Source of the DNA: JAFAVZ01 sp036009105
GTDB taxonomy: Bacteria; Acidobacteriota; Thermoanaerobaculia; Gp7-AA8
Direction of reading: 5' to 3'
DNA length: 16,009 nt
Assembly (NCBI GenBank): GCA_036009105.1
Contig: DASYMJ010000277.1
Location: 1-16,009, forward strand
Positions 1 through 6,599 of the stretch are shown here, piece after piece. The first letter of the stretch is position 1. Each line of letters starts with the position of its first letter. The notes beneath the pieces were generated by a model. It was given only the letters and a program-made list of their open reading frames with translations, was not told the origin of the DNA and did not search any database. A program made the position numbers and the translations under genes.

Positions 1-1507
1 CGTAGTTGTCGTAGTAGCCGGCGTCCACGATGTGCCGCCGCGGCGTGAACGGCCCCTCCGCTCCCGGGCTGACGAACGGGAACGAAGCGTTCATCCGCGC
101 GGCGGTGGCCAGCGGCATCGTGCGCGCGTCCGGCGCGATGCGCAGCAGCTCGACGGCGCGCACCGAGTAGCCGTTTTTCGGGTCGAGGGGATCGGCCGCG
201 GTGGTCATCCGCGAGCAATCGAGGTTGCTCACGATCAGCCGCCGCCCATCCTCGGCGAACATCGGCGTGAAGACGAGCGACGGCCGCCAGCCGGCCGCCT
301 CCCCCGCGGCAAGTTCGCCGAGCGGCTTGCCCATGGGCGCCGAGTTGTCGATCCAGGCCTGCTCCAGCGCGACGCCGCGGTCGGCGAAGTGGAAGGGGAG
401 GAAGAGCTTCGGCACGTCGCGCAGGGCCAACGCCCGGGCCACCGGATCGAGCGCGTCCCTGGCAATCGAGCTCGCCTCGCACGGCCGCGCGCCGGCCACG
501 CCGGGCGGGGGGAGGCGGGCGATGAAATCCGCCGCGCCGACCATGCCGCCGGACGCGCCGGTGATGAGGCGGACGTGATACGGGAAGTTGGCGATCGGCG
601 AGCAGTGCGCGAGCTTCGAGAGCACGGCGCTCGTCCACGCCGCGGCCCGGATGCCGCCGCCGCTGGTCGTGATCACGATCAGCTTCGGCTTCACGCCCGG
701 CTCCAGCTTCGCCAGGTTGCCGCGCCACGCTTCGAGATCATCCGTCACCAGCGCCGCGGCGTGCGGCCGCAGAGCATGCGGCTGCGAATAGTCGAGCGTG
801 GGGAAGCGGTAGCGGTACGGGACCACGTTCGCCAGCGCCATCCAGCTCACGATCACGGCGAGGATCACGAAGCGCTGCCGCGGATAACGGAACAGCACCC
901 AGCCGTAGACGAGGACGAGGATGGCCAGCATCACGGCGATGGCGAACGGCGCCACGACCAGCTCGTACAGCGGCCGGATGGTCGACATCAGGATGTAGAG
1001 GAGCGTGGTGATCGCGCCGACGAACGCCGCGTAGATGTGCAGGTGCAGCGCCGCGTTGTGCGCGCGCGGCAGCAGGAACCGCCGCGCGCGGCTGTGGCGC
1101 GTGCGCCAGGCGAGTCCGCGGGCGAGGCGGAAGAAGACCACGGTGAAGACGGCGATGAGGACGAAGCCGGTCAGCCAGCCGAAGAACATCGCCCACGCGT
1201 GCTGATGCCGCTCCCGCCACAGCCCGATGGCGAAGACGAGGAGCAGCGCCGGATAGGTGTGCCGCCAGTAGCCGAGGAGCCCCAGCCGGTGCAGCAGGTC
1301 TTCCGATTCGAGGAGGTAGCCGCTGTAGCAGAGGACCGCGAACACGATCGCCACGCCGAGACCGGCGCAGAAGGAGACCTCGCCGGAGAGGCGCCAGAAG
1401 AGGTCCGGCATGCCGAGCAGGGCGAGGCCGTCGAAGGAGAGGATGGAGAGGAAGAGGACCGCGACGCCGCCGACTACCGGCCAGCGGGAGAGCCAGTGCC
1501 AGAGCAA
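1..1507 (-). CDS. Membrane-anchored patatin-like phospholipase (C-terminus cut by window edge)
   Basis: About 502 residues are visible and the frame is still open at base 1. Residues 11-228 hold about seven hydrophobic segments (roughly 11-31, 44-64, 84-97, 104-126, 156-175, 183-205 and 213-228). A patatin-type hydrolase domain follows: the oxyanion loop SGGGIR at 282-287, the nucleophile elbow GASGG with Ser319, and the dyad aspartate in VDAGYYDNY with Asp495. In the patatin family these form a Ser-Asp dyad that hydrolyses acyl esters of lipids; the substrate here is unknown. DAG in place of the common DGG/DGA is a mild variant. The start is uncertain. I chose the TTG at 1507, which opens just before the first hydrophobic segment; the first in-frame ATG (1411) would remove that segment. 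No Shine-Dalgarno is visible for either. The gene lies downstream of the DUF4388 gene on the same strand, separated by a heptamer-repeat block. Motifs make the family secure; the start and the missing C-terminus are not. Confidence 0.82.
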   Translation of the reverse strand, partial: MLWHWLSRWPVVGGVAVLFLSILSFDGLALLGMPDLFWRLSGEVSFCAGLGVAIVFAVLCYSGYLLESEDLLHRLGLLGYWRHTYPALLLVFAIGLWRERHQHAWAMFFGWLTGFVLIAVFTVVFFRLARGLAWRTRHSRARRFLLPRAHNAALHLHIYAAFVGAITTLLYILMSTIRPLYELVVAPFAIAVMLAILVLVYGWVLFRYPRQRFVILAVIVSWMALANVVPYRYRFPTLDYSQPHALRPHAAALVTDDLEAWRGNLAKLEPGVKPKLIVITTSGGGIRAAAWTSAVLSKLAHCSPIANFPYHVRLITGASGGMVGAADFIARLPPPGVAGARPCEASSIARDALDPVARALALRDVPKLFLPFHFADRGVALEQAWIDNSAPMGKPLGELAAGEAAGWRPSLVFTPMFAEDGRRLIVSNLDCSRMTTAADPLDPKNGYSVRAVELLRIAPDARTMPLATAARMNASFPFVSPGAEGPFTPRRHIVDAGYYDNY

Positions 1508-1513
1508 AGCGAA

Positions 1514-1611
1514 CGGCGATCGGCGATCAGCGATCGGCAGAACCTGGCCAGCTCCCGGCGGCGGAAGGGTGCTCCGTTTTCCTGGTCGCCGATCGCCGAA
1601 CGCTGATCGCC
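1514..1611. repeat. Inverted heptamer-repeat block
   Basis: The plus strand at 1514-1541 reads as 7-base units: CGGCGAT twice, then CAGCGAT, then CGGCAGA. The minus strand at about 1584-1612 carries related units (TGGCGAT, CAGCGTT, CGGCGAT, CGGCGAC). Positions 1522-1538 and 1595-1611 are inverted copies matching at 16 of 17 bases around a 56-base loop. The block fills the gap between the DUF4388 stop and the patatin gene. It could act as a processing or attenuation hairpin in a shared transcript, but no U-tract marks it as a terminator. Confidence 0.75.
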
Positions 1612-1616
1612 ACCAG

Positions 1617-2783
1617 CTAGTCAAGGCTGATCGTCCCGTCCTTCCACAGCTTGTAAAAGATGAGCAGCGCGTCGGGCTCGCGGATGGGGCTGATCTTGAT
1701 CAGCGAGCCGATGTCCCACGTGCCGTTGATGCGCGACAGGATGAACCCCTCGTTCGGGGTGAAGTTCATCTGCGTGATCTCATCCAGCGACTTGGACACC
1801 TTCGGCACCTTGCTGTCCAGCAGGCCGTCCACGCGGAGCTCGTTCACGATCACCGTCTCCGCGCCTTTGATCGCGGCGCGCACCTTCGGATGGTTCGGGT
1901 CGAGGTTCTGCGCGGCGCGCAGCAGGCGCTGCGTCTTCTCGAAGTCGCGCTGGCGCAGCGCGTTCTGGGCCCGCGTCAGCATCGACACGATCTCCTCGTC
2001 CTCGGTCATCCCGACCACCGGCATCGGCCCGGAGACCGGCGGCTCGGGCGGGGGCGGCGGGGCGGTGGCGGCCAGGTCCTGCAGGGTGACGTAGCCCTCG
2101 CGGGCGAGGTGGTAGAGCGTCGAGGACACCAGGAAGGCCGAGGAGCGCGACTCGAGCATGATGTCGGCGATGGTGCGGCGGCCGTCGATGGCCAGCACCA
2201 CGGTGCGCGCGGCGTCGCCGAGCTCCTCGTCGTCGAGGATCTGGTCGTCCACCGGGCGGTCCAGGCGCGGCACGAGCGTCTCGTCGCGGATCAGCTCGCG
2301 GATGCGCACCCACTCGTCGACCCGGCGCGTCCCTTCCATGATGATGCCGGTCACGTCGACCTGCAGCGGCACCATCTCCATCTGCGGCAGCTCGTCGTCC
2401 AGGAACTCGAACGCCCCTTCCCGCCACAGGAAGATGTCGTAGATCTCCTCCTCCGCCTTCAGACGCATGAGGCGGAGCAGGTCCTCCTCCGAGATGGCGT
2501 CGATCATGACCAGGATCTTGCCGAGGAGGATGCGGGACTGCATCTGCACTTCCATCGCCTTCTTCAGCTCCGGCTCGGTGATGTAGCCGTGGGAGACCAG
2601 GAACTGGCCGAGGTATTCGCGCGGGTCGTTGGAGGCGGATGAGATCACCCGGCCGTTGCGGAAGAAGATTTTCTTCGTCACTCCCGCGTTGCTGACGACG
2701 AGCGTGCCGCTCTTCTGCCCCAGGCTCAACCACTGGAGGAGATCGCCCGGAAGCATCGTCTTTAAGTTGCCACTGACACCCAT
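1617..2783 (-). CDS. DUF4388 domain-containing protein
   Basis: A 388-residue cytoplasmic protein. Residues 1-150 match the DUF4388 (PATAN-like) pattern: MGVSGNLKTM, then LPGDLLQWLSLGQKSGTL, then KKIFFRNGRVISSAS. Residues 150-235 look like a winged-helix-type segment (IADIMLESRSSAFLVSSTLYHLAREGYV). A proline-rich linker lies at 241-254 and a TPR-like helical segment at about 263-310, with a further helical region to the end. DUF4388 proteins are common in Acidobacteriota and delta-proteobacterial lineages and are usually linked to signalling or gliding-type regulation; the exact role here is unknown. No signal peptide or transmembrane segment is visible. I chose the ATG at 2783 because the family usually starts close to the MG-x-SGNLKTM motif; a TTG at 2789 would add two residues. 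A perfect TATAAT lies just upstream. The gene is divergent from the mutase gene. Confidence 0.88.
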   Translation of the reverse strand: MGVSGNLKTMLPGDLLQWLSLGQKSGTLVVSNAGVTKKIFFRNGRVISSASNDPREYLGQFLVSHGYITEPELKKAMEVQMQSRILLGKILVMIDAISEEDLLRLMRLKAEEEIYDIFLWREGAFEFLDDELPQMEMVPLQVDVTGIIMEGTRRVDEWVRIRELIRDETLVPRLDRPVDDQILDDEELGDAARTVVLAIDGRRTIADIMLESRSSAFLVSSTLYHLAREGYVTLQDLAATAPPPPPEPPVSGPMPVVGMTEDEEIVSMLTRAQNALRQRDFEKTQRLLRAAQNLDPNHPKVRAAIKGAETVIVNELRVDGLLDSKVPKVSKSLDEITQMNFTPNEGFILSRINGTWDIGSLIKISPIREPDALLIFYKLWKDGTISLD

Positions 2784-2798
2784 GGTCAAAGGGATCGG

Positions 2799-2804
2799 AT
2801 TATA
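2799..2804 (-). promoter_or_regulatory. -10 box (TATAAT) of the DUF4388 gene
   Basis: Perfect TATAAT on the minus strand, 15 bases before the ATG at 2783 and 9 before the alternative TTG at 2789. The transcript would have almost no leader. No TTGACA-like -35 is seen at 16-18 bases. Confidence 0.5.
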
Positions 2805-2818
2805 GCGGGCGGTCGCGA

Positions 2819-2824
2819 TACGCT
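2819..2824 (+). promoter_or_regulatory. Possible -10 box (TACGCT) of the mutase gene
   Basis: TACGCT ends 8 bases before the mutase ATG at 2833. It keeps the key second A and sixth T of a -10 element at the spacing seen at other starts in this window. There is no Shine-Dalgarno before the ATG, which fits a leaderless transcript. The match is weak. Confidence 0.25.
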
Positions 2825-2832
2825 ACGGATCG

Positions 2833-4392
2833 ATGAAAGATCTCCCCTCCGCGTTCACGCCGGCCGACCTCGACAGCCGCAACTTCCAGCCCGAGAAAGA
2901 CCTCGGCGCACCGGGGCAGTTTCCCTACACCCGCGGGCCGCAGGCGTCGATGTACCGGGGCAAGCTCTGGACGATGCGCCAGTACGCCGGCTTCTCCACC
3001 GCGGCGGAGTCGAACCGGCGCTACCGGTACCTGCTCGAGCGCGGCACCACCGGCCTTTCCGTCGCTTTCGACCTCCCCACCCAGATCGGCATGGACTCCG
3101 ACGACGGGTTCGCCCGGGGCGAGGTGGGCAAGGTCGGCGTGGCCATCGACTCCATCGAGGACGTGGAGACGCTGTTCGACGCCATTCCGCTGGACCAGGT
3201 CTCCGTCTCGATGACCATCAACGCGCCGGCCTCGATCCTGCTCGCCTTCCTGCTGGTCGTGGCCGAGCGGCGCGGCGTGGAGTGGCCGAAGCTGAACGGC
3301 ACGATCCAGAACGACATCCTGAAGGAGTACGCCGCCCGCGGCACGTACATCTTCCCCCCCGCGCCGTCGATGCGCATCGTGACGGACATCTTCGAGTTCT
3401 GCGCGCGGGAGGTGCCGCGCTGGAACACCATCTCGGTCTCCGGCTATCACATCCGCGAGGCCGGCTCCACGGCGGTGCAGGAGGTGGCCTTCACGCTCGC
3501 CAACGGCCTGCAGTACGTGCAGGCGGCGGTGGAGCGGGGCTTGGGTGTCGATTCCTTCGCGCCGCGCATCTCGTTTTTCTTCAACGCGCACAACGATTTC
3601 ATCGAAGAGGTGGCGAAGTTCCGCGCCGCGCGGAAGTTGTGGGCCACGCTGATGCGGGAGCGCTACGCTCCGAAGGATCCGCGCTCGATTGCCTTGCGGT
3701 TCCACGCGCAGACGGCCGGCTCCACGCTCACCGCGCAGCAGCCGGAGAACAACGTGGTCCGGGTGGCCTACCAGGCCATGGCCGCGGTGCTGGGCGGCTG
3801 CCAGTCGCTGCACACGAACAGTCGGGACGAGGCGCTCGCCCTGCCGACGGAAGAGGCGGCGAAGATCGCCCTGCGGACCCAGCAGGTGCTGGCCTACGAG
3901 ACCGGCATCCCGGCCACGGCCGACCCGCTGGCCGGATCGTACGCGGTGGAGTCGCTGACCCTGGACATCGAGCGCGAGGCGCGCGAGCTGATCGAGAAGA
4001 TCGACGGCATGGGCGGCGCCATCGCGGCCATCGAGTCCGGCTTCGTGCAGCACGAGATCGGCGAGTCGGCTTACCAGGCCCAGCGCGCGCTGGAGGAGAA
4101 GCGCGCCATCGTGGTCGGCGTGAACGACTTCCTGGAAGACGCCTCCCCCACCCTCCCCATCATGACCATCGACGAGAGCGTCGAGCGCGACCAGGTGGCG
4201 CGCCTGGCCGCCTTCCGCACCCGCCGCACGGGAAACGTGGCCTCATCGCTCGCCGCGCTCGACGCCGCCGCCCGGAGCACGGAGAACCTCATGCCCCGCA
4301 TCGTGGACTGCGTGCGCAACGAGTGCACCATCGGCGAGATCGTGGCCACGATGAAGAGGACGTTCGGGGAGCATAGGGACCAGGGGTTCTGA
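2833..4392 (+). CDS. mcmA1: Methylmalonyl-CoA mutase, large (catalytic) subunit, split type
   Basis: 519 residues forming the substrate-binding TIM barrel of a B12-dependent acyl-CoA mutase, without the C-terminal cobalamin domain found in one-chain enzymes. It interconverts (R)-methylmalonyl-CoA and succinyl-CoA when paired with a separate B12-binding subunit (mcmA2 type), which is not in this window. Evidence: RQYAGFSTAAESN at 49-61, GLSVAFDLPTQIGMDSDD at 74-91, NDILKEYAARGTYIFPP at 160-176, SGYHIREAGS at 203-212 and the HTNSRDEALALPTEEAA stretch near 334-350. Tyr51 and Arg169 sit where methylmalonyl-CoA mutases have Tyr and Arg, whereas isobutyryl-CoA mutases have Phe and Gln, so this is predicted to be a true methylmalonyl-CoA enzyme. 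His206 matches the conserved active-site histidine. The ATG at 2833 has no Shine-Dalgarno. No meaB/argK chaperone or epimerase gene is adjacent. Length and motifs are typical of the split family. Confidence 0.95.
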   Translation: MKDLPSAFTPADLDSRNFQPEKDLGAPGQFPYTRGPQASMYRGKLWTMRQYAGFSTAAESNRRYRYLLERGTTGLSVAFDLPTQIGMDSDDGFARGEVGKVGVAIDSIEDVETLFDAIPLDQVSVSMTINAPASILLAFLLVVAERRGVEWPKLNGTIQNDILKEYAARGTYIFPPAPSMRIVTDIFEFCAREVPRWNTISVSGYHIREAGSTAVQEVAFTLANGLQYVQAAVERGLGVDSFAPRISFFFNAHNDFIEEVAKFRAARKLWATLMRERYAPKDPRSIALRFHAQTAGSTLTAQQPENNVVRVAYQAMAAVLGGCQSLHTNSRDEALALPTEEAAKIALRTQQVLAYETGIPATADPLAGSYAVESLTLDIEREARELIEKIDGMGGAIAAIESGFVQHEIGESAYQAQRALEEKRAIVVGVNDFLEDASPTLPIMTIDESVERDQVARLAAFRTRRTGNVASSLAALDAAARSTENLMPRIVDCVRNECTIGEIVATMKRTFGEHRDQGF

Positions 4393-4394
4393 TG

Positions 4395-4447
4395 AGTTGT
4401 CGGTTGTCGGTTGTCAGTAGAAGACCGACAACTGACAACCGACAACC
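4395..4447. repeat. Heptamer-repeat hairpin in convergent gap
   Basis: The left arm (4395-4418) is built from 7-base units TTGTCGG, TTGTCGG, TTGTCAG; the right arm (4424-4447) from CCGACAA, CTGACAA, CCGACAA. The arms pair over 24 positions with 21 Watson-Crick matches and wobbles elsewhere, around a 5-base loop. The hairpin begins 3 bases after the mutase stop, between two convergent genes, so it may end or protect both transcripts. No T-tract follows. Confidence 0.85.
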
Positions 4448-4457
4448 GCTTCAATGC

Positions 4458-4491
4458 CCCGTCCGCCCGGAACGGCGGACGTGCGGACGGG
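4458..4491. terminator. Overlapping GC-rich hairpins at the 3' end of the TPM gene
   Basis: CGTCCGCC (4460-4467) can pair with GGCGGACG (4474-4481) across a 6-base loop. The overlapping CCCGTCCGC (4458-4466) can instead pair with GCGGACGGG (4483-4491). The two structures exclude each other. They lie 8 bases past the TPM stop codon on the minus strand and 65 bases past the mutase stop on the plus strand. No clear U-run follows on either strand, so this is a possible hairpin or factor-dependent terminator rather than a classical intrinsic one. Confidence 0.4.
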
Positions 4492-4498
4492 CACACCT

Positions 4499-5389
4499 TT
4501 ACCAGCTGCCGGAAGCCCCGCCGCCGCTGCTGTGGCCGCCCCCGCTCGAGCCGCTCGATGACGACGAACTGCTGGAAGAAGACGACGAGGACGACGAGGA
4601 CGACGAGCCGCCCGAGGACGACCAGAACGACGGTGAAGGGCTCTCGTCGTGATAGTAGTGGTCCACCCGCACCCGCCCCCCCGTCCTCGTGCCGTAGGTC
4701 GTCGGGCCGGCGAACGTCACCGGCTGCCCCCCGCCCGCGGCGGACGTTCTGCGCGCGACGCGAACAACAAGATAAACGACCAGCGCCACCAGGACGGCGC
4801 CCAGGACGCAGCCCCGCATGAAGGAGTCGTCGTCGGTGCCAGGACTGGTGGAGGGGGTCGCGGCGACCGGCTCGGTCCGCCCCTGCTGGGTGGCCGCAAG
4901 CGGCATGGGAGTGGGCGACGCCAGGGCGCGCATGATGGATCCCACCGCCCGGTCCACCGCCTGCCCGTAATCCTCCGCCCGCAGGTAGGGCTTCATTTCC
5001 TCGATGATCTCTTCCGCCCGCTGGTCGCTCAGCACCGGCCTGGCGCCGTCGCCGGTCTCGATGCGGATCTTGCGCGACTTGAGGAAGAGCACCAGCAGCA
5101 CGCCGTTGTTCTTCACCTTGTCGCCCACGCCCCAGTCGTTGAACGTGGCGGTGGCGAACTGCTCCACCGTGGTGTCGCTCGGCACGGTGCGCCCGATGTA
5201 GACGTAGATCTGCCCCGTCCCGGAGAAGCCGGCGAGCTTCTGCTCCAGCTCCGCGCGCTCGCTCTTGCTCAGGACGCCGAACCTGTCGGCCACGAAGCGC
5301 TCCGGCTTGTCCGGGATCTCCCAGGCGCGCACCGCGGCCGCGCGGGCGAGGAGGCACAGCAGCGCGACCGCGATCGCGCGCCGCATCAT
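4499..5389 (-). CDS. TPM-domain (YgcG-like) secreted/membrane protein with Ser/Gly-rich tail
   Basis: 296 residues. Residues 1-22 look like a signal peptide (MMRRAIAVALLCLLARAAAVRA). A TPM domain covers about 25-155, with VADRFGVLSKSERAELEQKL, YVYIGRTVPSDTTVEQFA, then WGVGDKVKNNGVLLVLFL. A Thr/Pro-rich linker leads to one transmembrane helix at about 193-210 and a basic stop-transfer (VARR). The tail is an almost pure serine tract (about 257-281) followed by Gly/Ser repeats. TPM proteins of bacteria and plants sit at membranes facing the outside or lumen and are linked to envelope protein quality control or photosystem repair; phosphatase activity is reported for some. The specific role here is unknown. 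The ATG at 5389 overlaps the carA stop as ATGA, so translation is probably coupled to carA. A second ATG follows immediately at 5386. Confidence 0.88.
   Translation of the reverse strand: MMRRAIAVALLCLLARAAAVRAWEIPDKPERFVADRFGVLSKSERAELEQKLAGFSGTGQIYVYIGRTVPSDTTVEQFATATFNDWGVGDKVKNNGVLLVLFLKSRKIRIETGDGARPVLSDQRAEEIIEEMKPYLRAEDYGQAVDRAVGSIMRALASPTPMPLAATQQGRTEPVAATPSTSPGTDDDSFMRGCVLGAVLVALVVYLVVRVARRTSAAGGGQPVTFAGPTTYGTRTGGRVRVDHYYHDESPSPSFWSSSGGSSSSSSSSSSSSSSSSSSGSSGGGHSSGGGASGSW
4581..4607. repeat. Three perfect copies of a 9-bp repeat coding for serines
   Basis: GACGACGAG occurs three times in tandem inside the serine-tract codons of the TPM gene (coding strand CTCGTCGTC), flanked by further degenerate GAC/GAA triplets. 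Tandem copies of this kind can slip during replication, so the serine tract may vary in length between strains. Confidence 0.8.
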
Positions 5390-6486
5390 TTCGGCGACCA
5401 CTCCTCGATCATCTTCAGGAACTCTCCGAAGACGTAGAACGAATCATGCGGCCCCGGGGCCGCCTCGGGGTGGTACTGCACGGCCAGCACCGGCTCGCGC
5501 CGATGGCGGAAGCCCTCCAGCGTCTGGTCATTCAGATTGATGTGCGTGAACTCGACGTCGTTCTCGCTCAGCGAGTCGGGATCGACCGAGAAGCCGTGGT
5601 TCTGGGCGGTGATCTCCACCCGCCCGCTGCGCAGGTCCTTGACCGGATGGTTCGCCCCGCGGTGCCCGAACTTGAGCTTGTACGTCCGTCCGCCGAGGGC
5701 CAGGCCGAGGAGCTGGTGGCCGAGGCAGATGCCGAAGAGGGGGAGCTTGCCGACCAGGTGGCGGATGTTCTCCTGCGCGTACGTCACCGGCTCGGGATCG
5801 CCGGGGCCGTTGGAGAGGAGCACGCCGTCGAACTTCGCGTTGAGGATCTCGTCCGCGTGGGTGGTGGCCGGATAGACGGTGACGTCGCAGTCGTGCCGGA
5901 CCAGCTGGCGCAGGATGTCCCGCTTGACGCCGAAGTCGTACACGGCGATGCGCCTCTTCGCCTGCGCCGGCTGCTCATCGAAGACGAACGGCCGCAACGC
6001 GGTCACCCGCTGCACCAGATCGAGCCCGCTCATGGAAGGCGCCGCCTTCACCTCGGCCACCAGGCTCTCCACGCTGCGCTGCGCCTCGGTGCTGATGATG
6101 CCGCGCATGGCGCCCTCGCTGCGGATCTTGCGGGTGAGGGCGCGGGTGTCGATGCCGGCGAGGGCGGTGATGCGCGTCCGCTCGAAGTATTCGGTGAGGG
6201 ACATGGCGGAGGCGGCGTTGCTCGGCTCGCGGATGACGTCGCGGACGACGAAGCCGGCGACCTGCGGCTCCTCGCTCTGCTCCACCGCCGCCTCGATGCC
6301 GTAGTTGCCGATGTGCGGGTAGGTCATCACCACGATCTGGAAGCGGTAGGAAGGATCGGTGGCGATCTCCTGGTAGCCGGTCAGCGAGGTGTTGAAGACC
6401 ACCTCGCCGATGGCGTTGGCGGTGGAGCCGAACGACTCCCCTTCGAACACAGTTCCATCTTCCAGGACCAGTCGGGCAGCGGGCAT
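5386..6486 (-). CDS. carA: Carbamoyl-phosphate synthase small (glutaminase) subunit
   Basis: 366 residues, the usual length for CarA. It hydrolyses glutamine and channels ammonia to CarB for carbamoyl phosphate, the precursor of pyrimidines and arginine. The N-terminal CPSase domain shows LVLEDGTVFEGESFG at 7-20, FNTSLTGYQE at 31-40 and GIDTRALTRKIR at 111-122. The class I glutamine amidotransferase domain follows, with GVLLSNGPGDPEP at 221-233, nucleophile Cys254 in FGICLGHQL, and His339/Glu341 in QYHPEAAPGPHDS. The catalytic triad is complete. carB is not within the window. I chose the ATG at 6486 because it matches the CarA N-terminus and follows a TATAAT by only 7 bases; an ATG at 6495 overlaps that box. 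The 3' end overlaps the TPM gene by 4 bases. Confidence 0.97.
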   Translation of the reverse strand: MPAARLVLEDGTVFEGESFGSTANAIGEVVFNTSLTGYQEIATDPSYRFQIVVMTYPHIGNYGIEAAVEQSEEPQVAGFVVRDVIREPSNAASAMSLTEYFERTRITALAGIDTRALTRKIRSEGAMRGIISTEAQRSVESLVAEVKAAPSMSGLDLVQRVTALRPFVFDEQPAQAKRRIAVYDFGVKRDILRQLVRHDCDVTVYPATTHADEILNAKFDGVLLSNGPGDPEPVTYAQENIRHLVGKLPLFGICLGHQLLGLALGGRTYKLKFGHRGANHPVKDLRSGRVEITAQNHGFSVDPDSLSENDVEFTHINLNDQTLEGFRHRREPVLAVQYHPEAAPGPHDSFYVFGEFLKMIEEWSPK

Positions 6487-6493
6487 CGCGCGC

Positions 6494-6521
6494 ATTATAG
6501 GGGGCCGCGCGCGCCTGTCAT
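6494..6521 (-). promoter_or_regulatory. carA promoter, -35 inside the palindromic element
   Basis: On the minus strand, ATGACA (6516-6521, one mismatch to TTGACA) is followed after 16 bases by a perfect TATAAT (6494-6499). The -10 lies 7 bases before the carA ATG, so transcription should begin at or next to the A of the start codon (leaderless). The -35 hexamer is part of the terminal inverted repeat of the adjacent MITE/REP-like element. Confidence 0.6.
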
Positions 6522-6599
6522 CCTGAGTCCCGCAGAGGACGAAGGATCTCCTCGCAAGCGCCGGGAGATCCTTCGCCATCTTCGCGGCTTCAGGATGAC
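6516..6599. repeat. MITE/REP-like palindromic element (GTCATCCTGA type)
   Basis: Outer inverted repeats GTCATCCTGA (6517-6526) and TCAGGATGAC (6590-6599) match perfectly over 10 bases. An inner perfect 12-bp stem, CGAAGGATCTCC (6540-6551) with GGAGATCCTTCG (6564-6575), encloses a 12-base loop. From general knowledge, elements with this outer repeat and GAAGGATCTCC core occur in many Acidobacteriota and other environmental genomes as dispersed palindromes; I cannot count copies here. The element lies between pheA and carA and touches both. Confidence 0.8.

Noticed and set aside
32..1606. 524-codon open frame on the plus strand
   Set aside because: It is the antisense register of the patatin gene, rich in Arg/Glu/His/Ala with no domain; the minus strand has clear lipase motifs.
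1410..2642. 410-codon open frame on the plus strand
   Set aside because: Antisense shadow of the DUF4388 gene and the repeat block; low-complexity composition.
2800..4053. 417-codon open frame on the minus strand
   Set aside because: Antisense of the methylmalonyl-CoA mutase gene, which has full family motifs.
4395..4447. CRISPR-like array
   Set aside because: Units are 7 bases with no spacers and the block is a single hairpin.
4071..5357. 428-codon open frame on the minus strand covering the convergent gap
   Set aside because: It reads the TPM gene in the wrong frame, then the hairpin repeats and antisense mutase; no domain.
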